From Anaerolineae bacterium (GTDB lineage: Bacteria; Chloroflexota; Anaerolineae; JAAYZQ01), in assembly GCA_016926595.1 (NCBI GenBank), contig JAFGOG010000441.1:1-20673 (forward strand): a DNA stretch of 20,673 nucleotides, in the 5' to 3' direction. Under the pieces are notes generated by a model, which saw only the letters and a list, made by a program, of their open reading frames with translations, was not told the DNA's origin and did no database searches. Shown piece after piece: positions 1 to 9,617 of this stretch (the stretch's first letter is position 1; the number at the start of each line of letters is the position of its first letter). Both the position numbers and the translations under genes were made by a program.

Positions 1-82
1 CATCTTTCCGGTTCGATAGCAATTGTCACTCAATCAGAAAGGGCGAGGCGCGCCGTCACCCCGAAAGCTTTTTCCCCCTTCT

Positions 83-948
83 GACAACCAGTTCTTGAAC
101 TTTCGGGGGGGGGAAATTCAGCAAGAGCCGGGGGGCGGCGGTGGATGTGCCGTACTTTTTGAGCAAGTACGATCCGGACCCGCTGCGGTACTACCTGACG
201 GCGACGGCGCCGGAGACGAGGGACACGGAAGCCTGCCCTGAGGGACCGAAGGGTTCTTCTGGGAGGATTCCGTGGAGCGGAATAACAACGAGCTGGTGGC
301 GACGTGGGGGAACCTCGGCAATAGGATGCTGTCGTTCGCGTACAAGCGCTTCGACGGGAAGGTGCCGGAGCCGGGGGACCCTTCGTATCTCTCAGGGCAG
401 GGCTGGACGAGGAGGACCGGGCGCTACTGGCGAAAGTGGAAGCGGGGTTCGAGACGGTGGGGGCGCTGTACGACGCCGTCCACCTGCGGGCGGCGCTGGG
501 AGAGGTGCTGGCGCTGGCGCGGGAGGCGAACGGGTACACGTTCGCTGCGCTCAGTGCAGGCCTGGACCGGAAGGCGCCGTGGTTCCAGATCAAGGAGGAT
601 CCGGCGTTGCCGGCGACGACGGTGTATGTGGTGCTGCGGGTGATCGATAATCTGAAGACGTTGGTGGCGCCGGTGCTGCCGCACGCCTATGCTAGCGCAT
701 AGGTGGCGCAAAAGATGCACGAGTACCTGGGGTATGAGGGGCAGTTGTTCGGCACGCAGCAGGTAGTGACGTACGAGGAAGAGACGCGGAGCCACGAGGC
801 GCTGACGTATGACCACAGTGGGGCGGTGGGGACGTGAGTAGCGAGCGCGCTGCCGGCGGGGCAGGCGCTGCGGGAGCCGGCGCCGTTGTTCAGGAAGCTG
901 GATGAGGGGGTGGTGGAAGAGGAGTATGCGCGGTTGGAAGGGCAGTAG
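83..948 (+). pseudogene. metG: Decayed methionyl-tRNA synthetase (C-terminal half)
   Basis: Three reading frames in succession give recognisable MetRS: NQFLNFRG and a degraded KFSKS signature loop near 90-135, then the VDVPYFLSKYDPDPLRYYL stretch (138-233), then [20 protein letters not shown] (about 254-380), then the anticodon-binding domain (391-702) and the tail HEYLGYEGQLFG to [16 protein letters not shown] (703-948). At least two frameshifts separate the frames. In the last frame an in-frame TAG at 700-702 and a TGA replacing the expected Trp codon near 836 interrupt it. The Rossmann catalytic half is missing: nothing before about 83 looks like MetRS. Because similarity is still clear to the last codon (TAG 946-948), decay is probably recent. 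It cannot make active enzyme, so a functional metG must lie elsewhere. Confidence 0.9.
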
Positions 949-965
949 TACATAGAGTCAAAAAA

Positions 966-995
966 GAGCCGGGGTGCATGCCCCGGCTCCTTTGT
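966..995 (+). terminator. Rho-independent terminator of the metG remnant
   Basis: A perfect 9-bp stem (966-974 GAGCCGGGG with 981-989 CCCCGGCTC) encloses a 6-nt loop TGCATG and is followed by a T-rich stretch CTTTGTCTT. It sits 17 nt after the relic stop codon, so it is the preserved terminator of the former metG gene. Confidence 0.8.
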
Positions 996-1046
996 CTTGG
1001 ACTGGCCATAGGATGATTGGGCGTCTGTACTTGCTTAGAGCGCTGA

Positions 1047-1099
1047 TTGACACACAACCCAATGTGGATTATAATGTGTGCTATGACTAACATTATAAT
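1047..1099 (+). promoter_or_regulatory. Consensus promoter and palindromic operator of the toxin-antitoxin pair
   Basis: A fully consensus sigma70 promoter: TTGACA (1047-1052), 17-nt spacer, TATAAT (1070-1075). A perfect inverted repeat overlaps and follows the -10: ATTATAATGT (1068-1077) and ACATTATAAT (1090-1099), arms 10 bp, 12 nt apart. Ribbon-helix-helix antitoxins usually bind such paired half-sites, so this is a likely autoregulatory operator. A GGGTGAGG ribosome site (1101-1108) lies just before the antitoxin ATG. Confidence 0.8.
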
Positions 1100-1112
1100 A
1101 GGGTGAGGACTG

Positions 1113-1346
1113 ATGAAGACAATCCAGATGACCATCGATGAACCTTTGCTGGCCGAGGTGGATCAGATGATCGAGACCTTGAATACAACTCGTTCTGCTT
1201 TTATTCGTGAGGCTTTGGAACTCGCCCTACAGCGGCATGTAATCGCCGAAATGGAGAAGCAACATGCCGAGGGCTATGCTCGACACCCTGTCGAACCGGG
1301 GGAATTTGACATATGGGAGGACGAGCAGGCATGGGGTGCGTCATGA
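1113..1346 (+). CDS. Ribbon-helix-helix (CopG/MazE-like) antitoxin
   Basis: A 77-residue protein beginning MKTIQMTIDEPLLAEVDQMI. It has the short beta strand (KTIQMTID, residues 2-9) followed by two helices with the RSAFIREALELAL turn-helix typical of CopG/MetJ-type ribbon-helix-helix DNA-binding domains (to about residue 45). The acidic C-terminal tail (EPGEFDIWEDEQAW) is the kind of segment that wraps and blocks a MazF toxin. It is translated from a clear Shine-Dalgarno, and its TGA overlaps the toxin ATG (ATGA, 1343-1346), so the two are translationally coupled. Expected role: neutralise the adjacent RNase and repress the shared promoter through the palindrome at 1068-1099. Family assignment is firm; partner specificity is inferred from position. 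Confidence 0.9.
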   Translation: MKTIQMTIDEPLLAEVDQMIETLNTTRSAFIREALELALQRHVIAEMEKQHAEGYARHPVEPGEFDIWEDEQAWGAS

Positions 1347-1675
1347 GGCGGGGCGAGGTACGCTGGTACACATTCCAGGCACCTGACAAGCGTCGTCCGG
1401 TGCTCGTTCTGACTCGAGACTCGGCCGTTGGTTTCCTGAATGCTCTGACCGTTGCCCCCATTACGACGACTGTTCGTAACATCCCGTCCGAGGTTTTTCT
1501 GACTCAAGAAGATGGATTGCTCACCGAGTGTGCCGCAAACATGGACAACATTCAGACTGTTCCGAAGCACAAGTTGGGTTCTTTGATCGCATATCTTTCG
1601 TCCGAAAGAATGGAAGAAGTGAACCAAGCCATTTCCTTTGCGCTCGGGCTCGACGCTCCTACCTTTGGTTTATGA
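1343..1675 (+). CDS. MazF/PemK-family endoribonuclease toxin
   Basis: A 110-residue MazF-fold protein starting MRRGEVRWYTF, the usual N-terminal beta strand of the family. It is followed by KRRPVLVLTRD (conserved RPVLVL), NALTVAPITTTVRNIPSEVFLT (loop with the catalytic-region APIT) and a C-terminal NMDNIQTVPKHKLGSLIAYLSSERMEEVNQAISFALGL helix. The length is normal. In-frame ATGs at 1313 and 1331 exist, but the start at 1343 matches the family N-terminus and overlaps the antitoxin stop in an ATGA coupling. Role: sequence-specific cleavage of single-stranded mRNA, held in check by the antitoxin. No frameshift or lost motif is seen, so the module looks intact. Cleavage specificity cannot be read from the sequence. 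Confidence 0.92.
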   Translation: MRRGEVRWYTFQAPDKRRPVLVLTRDSAVGFLNALTVAPITTTVRNIPSEVFLTQEDGLLTECAANMDNIQTVPKHKLGSLIAYLSSERMEEVNQAISFALGLDAPTFGL

Positions 1676-1822
1676 GCTCCAGGTAGTCTTCCAAGGTCTA
1701 CACAGTCGCTCCTTCTACCCCACTGCGGGTCGCTGGTGAGTGGCACCCATAACGGCGTGACCAGCTTGTAGAGATCATCAGTCGGGCAGTCAGACCGATG
1801 GAGTTTTGCACCCTGTGTCCAT
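1676..1822. other. Non-coding stretch, no recognisable gene
   Basis: Between the toxin stop and the small metG scrap I see no convincing gene, RNA or terminator. A reverse-strand reading (1552-1881) stays open and gives a protein-like but unrecognised sequence; it overlaps the toxin gene and has no ribosome site. The stretch is probably remnant DNA from the same decay that left the metG fragments. Confidence 0.4.
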
Positions 1823-1900
1823 GAATACTTGAACTTTCGCGGGGCCAAGTTCTCCAAGAGCCGGGGCGCCGCCGTCGACATCCCCTACTTTCTGAGCAAA
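1823..1900 (+). pseudogene. Isolated 26-codon metG fragment (KFSKS loop)
   Basis: Codons 1823-1900 read EYLNFRGAKFSKSRGAAVDI followed by PYFLSK, the MetRS signature-loop region (KFSKS here for the usual KMSKS). It matches the same protein segment as the relic at about 90-165, but with many synonymous differences, so it is not a recent duplicate of that relic. The similarity stops sharply: one Ile codon and a TGA follow, and the next gene's promoter begins immediately. No start codon or ribosome site. It is a scrap, not an expressed gene. Confidence 0.8.
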
Positions 1901-1956
1901 ATTTGACAGGTGCAGTCAAATGTAGTATACTCTGTAGAAGTTGATTTTCTATAGAA
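1901..1956 (+). promoter_or_regulatory. perR promoter with two inverted repeats
   Basis: Promoter TTGACA (1903-1908), 17-nt spacer, TATACT (1926-1931). A perfect inverted repeat ATTTGAC (1901-1907) / GTCAAAT (1915-1921) straddles the -35. Just after the -10 there is a second, imperfect repeat CTGTAGAA (1932-1939) / TTCTATAG (1947-1954), ending in the palindrome TTCTATAGAA (1947-1956). Either could be the operator for autoregulation by the Fur-family protein; neither matches the classical PerR or Fur box closely. Confidence 0.65.
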
Positions 1957-1980
1957 GACAAATACATATAAGGAGCCAAT

Positions 1981-2421
1981 ATGGTTGATCCACAAATCAG
2001 ATTCGAGGAATTGGTGGCCAAGCTCCGGGAGCGGAAATACCGGCTCACGCCCCAACGCATCGCCCTGCTGCGGCTGTTGGCCGCCGGTGATGGGCACCCC
2101 AGTGCCCACCAATTGTACGAACAGATCAAAGATCAGTTTCCAACAACCAGCCTGGCGACCGTGTACAAAACCCTAACCGTCTTGAAAGAGATAGACGAGG
2201 TGCTGGAGCTGGGGTTCAGTGGGGACGACAACCGCTATGATGGCAACAAGCCCTACCCCCACCCCCATCTCATCTGCATCCGTTGCCAAAAGATCCTCGA
2301 TCCGGAGGTCAACCTGGCCCACGGCCTGATCCAGGAAGTCGCTCAATCCTCGGGCTATCAGATCGTTGGCCACCGGCTCGACTTTTACGGGCTCTGCCCT
2401 GATTGTCAGGATAGGGCATAG
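1981..2421 (+). CDS. perR: Fur-family metalloregulator, PerR-like
   Basis: A 146-residue Fur-family repressor. Residues 1-85 form the winged helix (YRLTPQRIALLRLL, then TSLATVYKTLTVLKE, the recognition helix). The C-terminal dimerisation domain carries both structural zinc pairs, C99-x2-C102 and C139-x2-C142. Candidate sensing ligands are H39, D87, H94, H96 and D107. D107 falls where PerR proteins have Asp and Fur proteins usually have Glu, which favours a peroxide sensor. It starts at the ATG 6 nt after AGGAG (1971-1975). The next gene on the same strand is katG, the classic PerR target, so the pair probably forms a peroxide-response locus. Family is certain; the PerR rather than Fur call rests on D107 and context. 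Confidence 0.85.
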   Translation: MVDPQIRFEELVAKLRERKYRLTPQRIALLRLLAAGDGHPSAHQLYEQIKDQFPTTSLATVYKTLTVLKEIDEVLELGFSGDDNRYDGNKPYPHPHLICIRCQKILDPEVNLAHGLIQEVAQSSGYQIVGHRLDFYGLCPDCQDRA

Positions 2422-2487
2422 GCAAATCTGTGCGTCCTTTTTTGCCATCTTGTGAACAATCATTATCTACAAAGGTAGATGTCAAAA

Positions 2488-2564
2488 GTATCATCTCAAT
2501 AATCGGGGGTTGGGGTGTGTGCGGGCACCGCACACACCCCAACCCCCGATTATTGAGCAGATAC
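2488..2564. repeat. Very long near-perfect hairpin between perR and katG
   Basis: Arms 2496-2524 and 2528-2556 are perfect reverse complements over 29 bp, with a loop of only 3 nt (GCA). With two mismatches the pairing extends to 2488-2564 (37-bp arms). There is no T-run on the plus-strand side, so it is not an ordinary terminator of perR. It could be a bidirectional transcription block, a mobile palindromic element (REP/MITE-like) or a regulatory RNA structure. Nothing similar is seen elsewhere in the window. Confidence 0.85.
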
Positions 2565-2575
2565 TGTCAAAACAG

Positions 2576-4884
<2,309 letters not shown>

Positions 4885-4915
4885 TCGTAGCCAGAACATC
4901 TTCCCACCATTGGTT

Positions 4916-4948
4916 CCAGCGGGCGGCGCACCAAGCGCCGTCCGCTGG
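4916..4948 (+). terminator. Hairpin downstream of katG
   Basis: Arms 4916-4929 (CCAGCGGGCGGCGC) and 4935-4948 (GCGCCGTCCGCTGG) pair over 14 positions with one G-U wobble; the loop is ACCAA. It lies 32 nt after the katG stop. There is no U-run, so it may stabilise the mRNA end or act as a weak terminator. The remaining bases to 5056 hold nothing recognisable. Confidence 0.5.
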
Positions 4949-5056
4949 ACCTTGTCGCCAGGTGCTTGAGTCTGGACATCAGCGCGGTGAAACGACCCAG
5001 GGCGCCACGGCGATGAGCGCATACGCCATCTTGCGTGTCGTGGACCGCTCGCTGCA

Positions 5057-5095
5057 GAAAAAGAAAAGGGGAGGTGAGCAGGGGCTCACCTCCCC
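5057..5095 (-). terminator. Rho-independent terminator of the minus-strand operon
   Basis: A perfect 12-bp stem (5068-5079 with 5084-5095, GGGGAGGTGAGC on the plus strand) with a 4-nt loop. Read on the minus strand it is followed by TTTTCTTTTTC (rc of 5057-5067). It lies 35 nt past the stop of the exported protein gene ending at 5131. Confidence 0.9.
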
Positions 5096-5130
5096 GTGGG
5101 TTCATGGCCGGAACACGGCCGCTGGATGGG

Positions 5131-7452
5131 CTACGGGCAGACCTCGCTCTGGTAGCTGCCGGTGGGCGTGGGCGGAACGACGCCGGCGGGCAGGCCAAAG
5201 GTGGCGTGGCTGAGGCCATGCTCCGTAAAGTTGATGACGTAGAAGGTGAGCGTCAGGGTGCCGTCCCCATTGTCGGTGGCCCCCCTGAACTCAAATCCAA
5301 AGTATCCATCAGGATCGGTCACGACGGCGCAAGGCTCGCCACCGGCAAAGTTGCATCCCTCCAGCACCGCCTGGCCGACGTTCTGGCCGGCCTTGGCCTC
5401 GAGCTGCACCGAGGTCATGGCGGCGACGGCGTCGGCGGGCAGCACGTACTGGAACACATCAAATGCTCCCTTCTTCACCTCTTCACCCGACTGGTACTCG
5501 AACTTGATGCCATAGAAGGGGTTGTTCGTCGGGTTCTCGACGTTGTACTGGTTGTGAATAGGCGCAGTGCACGCGAGCGTCTCGGGGGGCGGTGCCTCGG
5601 TGTCTGGTGCTTCGGGCAGCTCGTCGTAGGGCGGCGGGTTGTCGGCCGGCGGGATGAACTGGGCATACTCCTCACAGGCCAGGTCCTCGCTGCACTCCTC
5701 GCCGCAGTCGCCGTTGTTGATCCGGTCGGCGATGTCCTTGGCTCGCTCGAGGGCCGGGTCGTCGGGACCCGTGGCGTTCAGGATGATCGTCTGCGCTTCC
5801 TGCAGCGCTTGCCAGACGGTGCCCTGGAAGGTGCCGCCGGCAACGTTGAGCACAACATAGGTGTCGGAGCAGATCTTGCCCGAGCCCCAGTTGAGCCAGG
5901 TAGCCAGGTTCTGCTGCAAGGCACGGGCGAGCATGGTTTGAGAGGCCTTGTTGTCGCCCGGGTAGTCCTGCTTGGAGCGCTGCAGGATCCGGTTCGCTTC
6001 CGCGTCGGTGAGCCGGACGGCACTGCCGATCTCCATCGGGTCGAGGAGGTTGATGCCCGTGCGGTACAAGGGGCTATACTCGGCCACGGTGTCGAGCGCC
6101 AGCTCGATGCTCGCCCGGCTCTCCTGGACGCCGTTGGGCTTGTTGTCAATGAGCACCTTCTTGACGTTGTTCTTCCAGTAGCCGATGGTGCGCGGGCACG
6201 TGGCGTCGCAGGGCGGCGGCGGGATCTGTTCAGACATGTAAGGGGTTTTCAGCCAGACATAGTTGTGCAGGTCCAGGCCAATGATGTGGAAAGTATACCA
6301 GCCGGCCTTGATTTCGGATACATGCTCGTCGGCGAGGACGTTCGGATCCGTGCTAATGACGTAGCGCTCCCACTCTTCCGTGCCAGACGGCTCGGGGTTC
6401 GTATAGATTGGCTGTCCAACTGGATCGATGATCTCGTACCAGACGGGCTCGCCACGCCTGAACAGCGGAATGTTGTTGTTGTCGGGCGGGATTCCCTTCC
6501 CGTTATTCTGAACGCCTTCTGGATTGACGTTGACAGTTTGGATTCCCGGAGGGTAATCGCTGGGGCCCGTTTCAGCATCGTCACCGTCTGCACCCTCAGA
6601 TGCTGAGGAACCACGGTCAAAGTCGCCATCCCAGATTTCCAGAGTGGTTGTATCCTTGGGTATATAGAACTTCATCGCCCAATCGCCATCATACGTGCTC
6701 TCGGGTGGGTTTCTGAGATCGGTGATCCCTGGGAAAACGATGCGATAATCGTTCAAACTCCGGCTCGCCCCATTCAGGCCCACAATCGACTCCCCGCCTG
6801 TGATCAGGTAACCGGTAGAGCGCAGTTTAAAATTCTCTTCACCCTGGGTAACATTGACGAACTTGGCTTCCAGGCGATAGAAATAGTGCCCGCAGGGAGA
6901 CTTGGCGGCCTCGATGTTGTCGAACTGCATGTCATGCCACGCATTATTGGGCATGCCCTCCGAAGACCACGTTGCGATCTGTTGCGTGCCCTTCCCATCA
7001 CGCATACGGTCAGCATACAGAGTGTACTGCACCAAGCTGCTGAGTTGACCATCCCAGTTCCCGGCGGCACAGTTGAACCGGCCGTTCGCGTAGCCGCAGG
7101 TATCGCCGTCAAAGAAGCCAAGCTGGAACGAGGCGTAGTCTTTCGGAACGCCGATCCAGAGCTTCATCGGCTCATCCGTGAAGCTGAACATGCCGGAGCC
7201 CGAGAGAATGATCATTTTGGCATCCGTTTCACTGGCAGTGGGCATATACGTGTAGCCACCCTCAGGAGCCGGCCATGACTCGCAGGCGGAGGGCACGGGG
7301 ATGATGACCGTGCCTCTCAGCAAATCACCCAACTGCGCCCACCAACCAAAGATCGCGCCAGCCGCAACTACGACCAGCACTGCCACGAGAATGCCGGCCA
7401 GGGTCCTCATGCCGGCTTTACTTCTCACCCATCGATTTAGCTTCTTGGCCAT
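5131..7452 (-). CDS. Membrane-anchored exported protein, paralog of the 12805-15153 product
   Basis: A 773-residue protein of unknown function. The start at 7452 (MAKKLNRW) is chosen because GAGGAG lies 9 nt before it; an in-frame ATG at 7473 would add seven residues and span that site. A basic N-terminus and one hydrophobic helix (about 13-40, AGILVAVLVVVAAGAIFGWW) make an anchor or uncleaved signal. Residues about 65-405 form a domain shared with the product of 12805-15153: both have GFFDGD, SP(C/S)GH(Y/F)FY, TYDG, WDGDFD, a DP(V/L)G...PSG..EWE block and an ITGLDL/IIGLDL strand followed by LK(T/L)P. A cysteine-rich region with TIGYWKNN (about 422-427) follows, then a proline-rich linker (about 600-625) and a C-terminal beta-rich part. 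It lies 141 nt after the kinase gene of the lasso operon and may be read from it. No enzyme motif is seen. Confidence 0.85.
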   Translation of the reverse strand: MAKKLNRWVRSKAGMRTLAGILVAVLVVVAAGAIFGWWAQLGDLLRGTVIIPVPSACESWPAPEGGYTYMPTASETDAKMIILSGSGMFSFTDEPMKLWIGVPKDYASFQLGFFDGDTCGYANGRFNCAAGNWDGQLSSLVQYTLYADRMRDGKGTQQIATWSSEGMPNNAWHDMQFDNIEAAKSPCGHYFYRLEAKFVNVTQGEENFKLRSTGYLITGGESIVGLNGASRSLNDYRIVFPGITDLRNPPESTYDGDWAMKFYIPKDTTTLEIWDGDFDRGSSASEGADGDDAETGPSDYPPGIQTVNVNPEGVQNNGKGIPPDNNNIPLFRRGEPVWYEIIDPVGQPIYTNPEPSGTEEWERYVISTDPNVLADEHVSEIKAGWYTFHIIGLDLHNYVWLKTPYMSEQIPPPPCDATCPRTIGYWKNNVKKVLIDNKPNGVQESRASIELALDTVAEYSPLYRTGINLLDPMEIGSAVRLTDAEANRILQRSKQDYPGDNKASQTMLARALQQNLATWLNWGSGKICSDTYVVLNVAGGTFQGTVWQALQEAQTIILNATGPDDPALERAKDIADRINNGDCGEECSEDLACEEYAQFIPPADNPPPYDELPEAPDTEAPPPETLACTAPIHNQYNVENPTNNPFYGIKFEYQSGEEVKKGAFDVFQYVLPADAVAAMTSVQLEAKAGQNVGQAVLEGCNFAGGEPCAVVTDPDGYFGFEFRGATDNGDGTLTLTFYVINFTEHGLSHATFGLPAGVVPPTPTGSYQSEVCP

Positions 7453-7593
7453 TTTCTTGTCTCCTCTCTTCATGTTCCTAAACTGTGGAGAACAGATATG
7501 CGCGTACGCTTTGTGCGTTGCGCTGCGACTGCCTTCACCCTATATACATACAATCGGGTAGAAAGGTTCCTGAAAAGGCTCCCAACATCTCTT

Positions 7594-8583
7594 TCATAAC
7601 GATTCCAGGTCAGCAAGAATCGCATCGCGGGCAGCAGGGAGACTTTCATAGCCGTTCGGGTAGCTGACCCGGCGCACCTGAATAGCCTCAATCAGCGCGG
7701 AGAACAGGGCAAGGCGTGCTGACTGCAACCCCGCCGCCTCCACCAACCGAGGTGTAAATGTGTGGCGCACCAGTTCGAAAGCAGCGAAATGGGGCGGCAC
7801 GGCTGCAATTGTCACATTCGATCCGGAGATCTCTGGGCAATGACGGTCTGGCAGGTAGATACAGGTAAGTGGTTGGGAGGTTGGACAGAACAAGCCAAAG
7901 CGGCCGGGGCCGATCGGAACACGTCTTTTGTCACAGTCTGCGAGGACTCGTTCAAGGCCGGCATGTCCCAGAAAGTGGTGAGCTTGATCCGGCCAGAGGC
8001 GCATCTGAGGGTATCCCGATCGGGCAAAGAAAGTGCTGGCGCGTCTCTCAATGGCCAGTACGTCATCTGTCAGGAGTGAGTAGCCGGCTTGCAGCAGGGC
8101 AGCGGCCAGGGAGCTCTTCCCGCCTCGATTACCTGAAAGGAAGACGGCAGTCCGGCCATTCTTCGTGACGGCTGCAGCGTGGAGTGTGGGCAGCCCTCGG
8201 CGCTCCAACCAGAAAGAGAGGACGGGGCCAAGCAGGCGAATCTCGATCATCTCGTCAGGAAGTAGAGTGGCCGGACGACACAGGATGCGGTCGGCATATA
8301 GATAAAAGTCAGCCTGGCCGGTGAGCCTCAGAATATCACACGTACCCAGTGCGTAGAAATAGACGTTGCTGTGGCCATTATTGATTTGCTCCGGGCTTGA
8401 ATAGGTTGGGACAAGCCGCTCGACATCGGAAGCATGCGGCTCCTGTTCCAGACAGGAAAAGGTAACATCGGGCTGACCATGCCCGGGCATGAGCGAGCTG
8501 ACAAAGGGCAAGTCGCTGCGTAGTGTCAAGTCAAAAAGGCGATATGTCCGCCACCGAACAACGTCAGGTTCTGGGCAGATCAT
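7594..8583 (-). CDS. HPr-kinase-like kinase of the lasso-peptide operon
   Basis: A 329-residue protein with an HprK-type kinase core: LHAAAV (134-139), P-loop GNRGGKSS (151-158) and the acidic strand LLTDDVLAI (170-178). The C-terminal half is poorly conserved, and the HprK signature for serving the PTS protein HPr is not apparent. HprK-like kinases occur in some lasso-peptide clusters; in the paeninodin pathway one phosphorylates the precursor's C-terminal Ser. The ATG overlaps the stop of the preceding gene (TAATG, 8581-8585), so translation is coupled to the PRTase-RRE fusion. The expected role is nucleotide-dependent phosphorylation of the operon's peptide or a small substrate. The precursor has no C-terminal Ser, so the target site differs or is a Thr. 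Family is well supported; substrate is inferred. Confidence 0.85.
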   Translation of the reverse strand: MICPEPDVVRWRTYRLFDLTLRSDLPFVSSLMPGHGQPDVTFSCLEQEPHASDVERLVPTYSSPEQINNGHSNVYFYALGTCDILRLTGQADFYLYADRILCRPATLLPDEMIEIRLLGPVLSFWLERRGLPTLHAAAVTKNGRTAVFLSGNRGGKSSLAAALLQAGYSLLTDDVLAIERRASTFFARSGYPQMRLWPDQAHHFLGHAGLERVLADCDKRRVPIGPGRFGLFCPTSQPLTCIYLPDRHCPEISGSNVTIAAVPPHFAAFELVRHTFTPRLVEAAGLQSARLALFSALIEAIQVRRVSYPNGYESLPAARDAILADLESL

Positions 8584-9605
8584 TAGCGTAAACCATCACT
8601 TGCCCCATCAAGCGGCGCAAGTAATCGTGCGCGTACGAACTGGGCAAGAATTTCTTCCAAATCCGCCCGGAGTGTGGCTTCATCCACGTCGTACTGGCTG
8701 TATAGATGTCGCACCGCAGCATCGACGTCGCCGTACGCTGCCATGGCGCGCCACGCATCGGCAGTGATCGCGTCGAGCGAATAGACCTGCTCCGTGTCGG
8801 ATTGATAGAGCCACACCAGGTCATCGAACTGGCCGACAATGACCGAGCGCGGCACGAACCATTGAATATTCAGCCCTTCGGAGGGTGGCAGACCCAACGC
8901 AGCCCTGTTTTTCAGACAAAAACTCGGCGAAACGTAACGCCAGCCGTCCTCCACCTGTTCGGTCGCCGCATTCCAGAACGGACTGTCAGGCTCACTCCAG
9001 GCGAAGCATACTGGCTGTAGGCGGCCAACCCAATAGCGGTCCGAGCCGATCCGTGCCTGCCAACGGGCTGTCCAGGCGGCCTTCTCCACACTGTCCAGAT
9101 CGCATGCTGCAGGATACTCGATCAGGTCGTGTGCCGCCAGGCAGGCTCTGACCCGTGGCTCGCGCTCGATCACGGCGGCGCGCAGAGCCGGGTGAGAATA
9201 GAGGTGCACAAAGAGAATGTCCGAGCTCGAAAGCCGGGTCAGAAGAGCGGCAAACCGCGCCCCGGTCAGTGCGCAATCGTCAATAACGCAGAGGGGCTGT
9301 GAAGAGGTGAGGTCAGGCAGGATCTGTGTTCGTTTCAGCCCCAGGATATAGGCGAGCATGCCCAGGACAATGAGCCCGCCCCTCGGGAGTGCCAGAAAGG
9401 AATAAGAGTCAAGCTCGGTCCGAGAGTAAAGTTGCAGCATGCGTGCCGCCAGAATTTCACAGTCACGCTCTGCCTGTCGATAGTCCACATATCGGAGCGC
9501 AGAGTACCTTTTCTCCGACGCACGGGCAAGCTGACTGAGCCTGGTCAGAGACGCGGGATCGAGAGAGACATTGCCCGTCCACGCTGGGTGCTTGTTTATG
9601 TTCAT
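8583..9605 (-). CDS. Phosphoribosyltransferase fused to a PqqD-like RRE domain
   Basis: A 340-residue two-domain protein. Residues about 45-200 look like a type I phosphoribosyltransferase: FLALPRGGLIVLGMLAYILGL (70-90), then the PRPP-binding loop CVIDDCALTGAR (106-117), matching the family's two-acid plus TG loop pattern. A middle segment with FAWSEPD and a GWRYVSPSFCLKNR stretch follows. Residues about 250-332 (DDLVWLYQSDTEQVYSLDAI, DAWRAM, a three-helix tail) are a PqqD fold, the RiPP recognition element that binds leader peptides. The operon already has a free RRE at 12057-12338, so this is a second one, joined to an enzyme. The likely role is PRPP-dependent modification of the precursor or delivery of an activated sugar phosphate; this is inference. 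It starts 12 nt after the cyclase gene and its stop overlaps the kinase ATG. I know of no characterised lasso pathway with this fusion. Confidence 0.85.
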   Translation of the reverse strand: MNINKHPAWTGNVSLDPASLTRLSQLARASEKRYSALRYVDYRQAERDCEILAARMLQLYSRTELDSYSFLALPRGGLIVLGMLAYILGLKRTQILPDLTSSQPLCVIDDCALTGARFAALLTRLSSSDILFVHLYSHPALRAAVIEREPRVRACLAAHDLIEYPAACDLDSVEKAAWTARWQARIGSDRYWVGRLQPVCFAWSEPDSPFWNAATEQVEDGWRYVSPSFCLKNRAALGLPPSEGLNIQWFVPRSVIVGQFDDLVWLYQSDTEQVYSLDAITADAWRAMAAYGDVDAAVRHLYSQYDVDEATLRADLEEILAQFVRARLLAPLDGASDGLR

Positions 9606-9617
9606 CGAATCAGTTTT

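Noticed and set aside
5035..6606. Open frame of 523 codons on the plus strand
   Set aside because: It is antisense to the exported protein gene 5131-7452 and runs through that gene's terminator; composition is that of a shadow frame.
7470..7538. Possible 22-residue leader peptide (GTG start) just before the exported protein gene
   Set aside because: Arg/Lys-rich with no RiPP leader signature; its stop overlaps an ATG that is probably not the real start of the next gene.
7594..8583. HprK of the phosphotransferase system
   Set aside because: No HPr or other PTS gene nearby, a divergent C-terminal half, and translational coupling to a RiPP enzyme gene.
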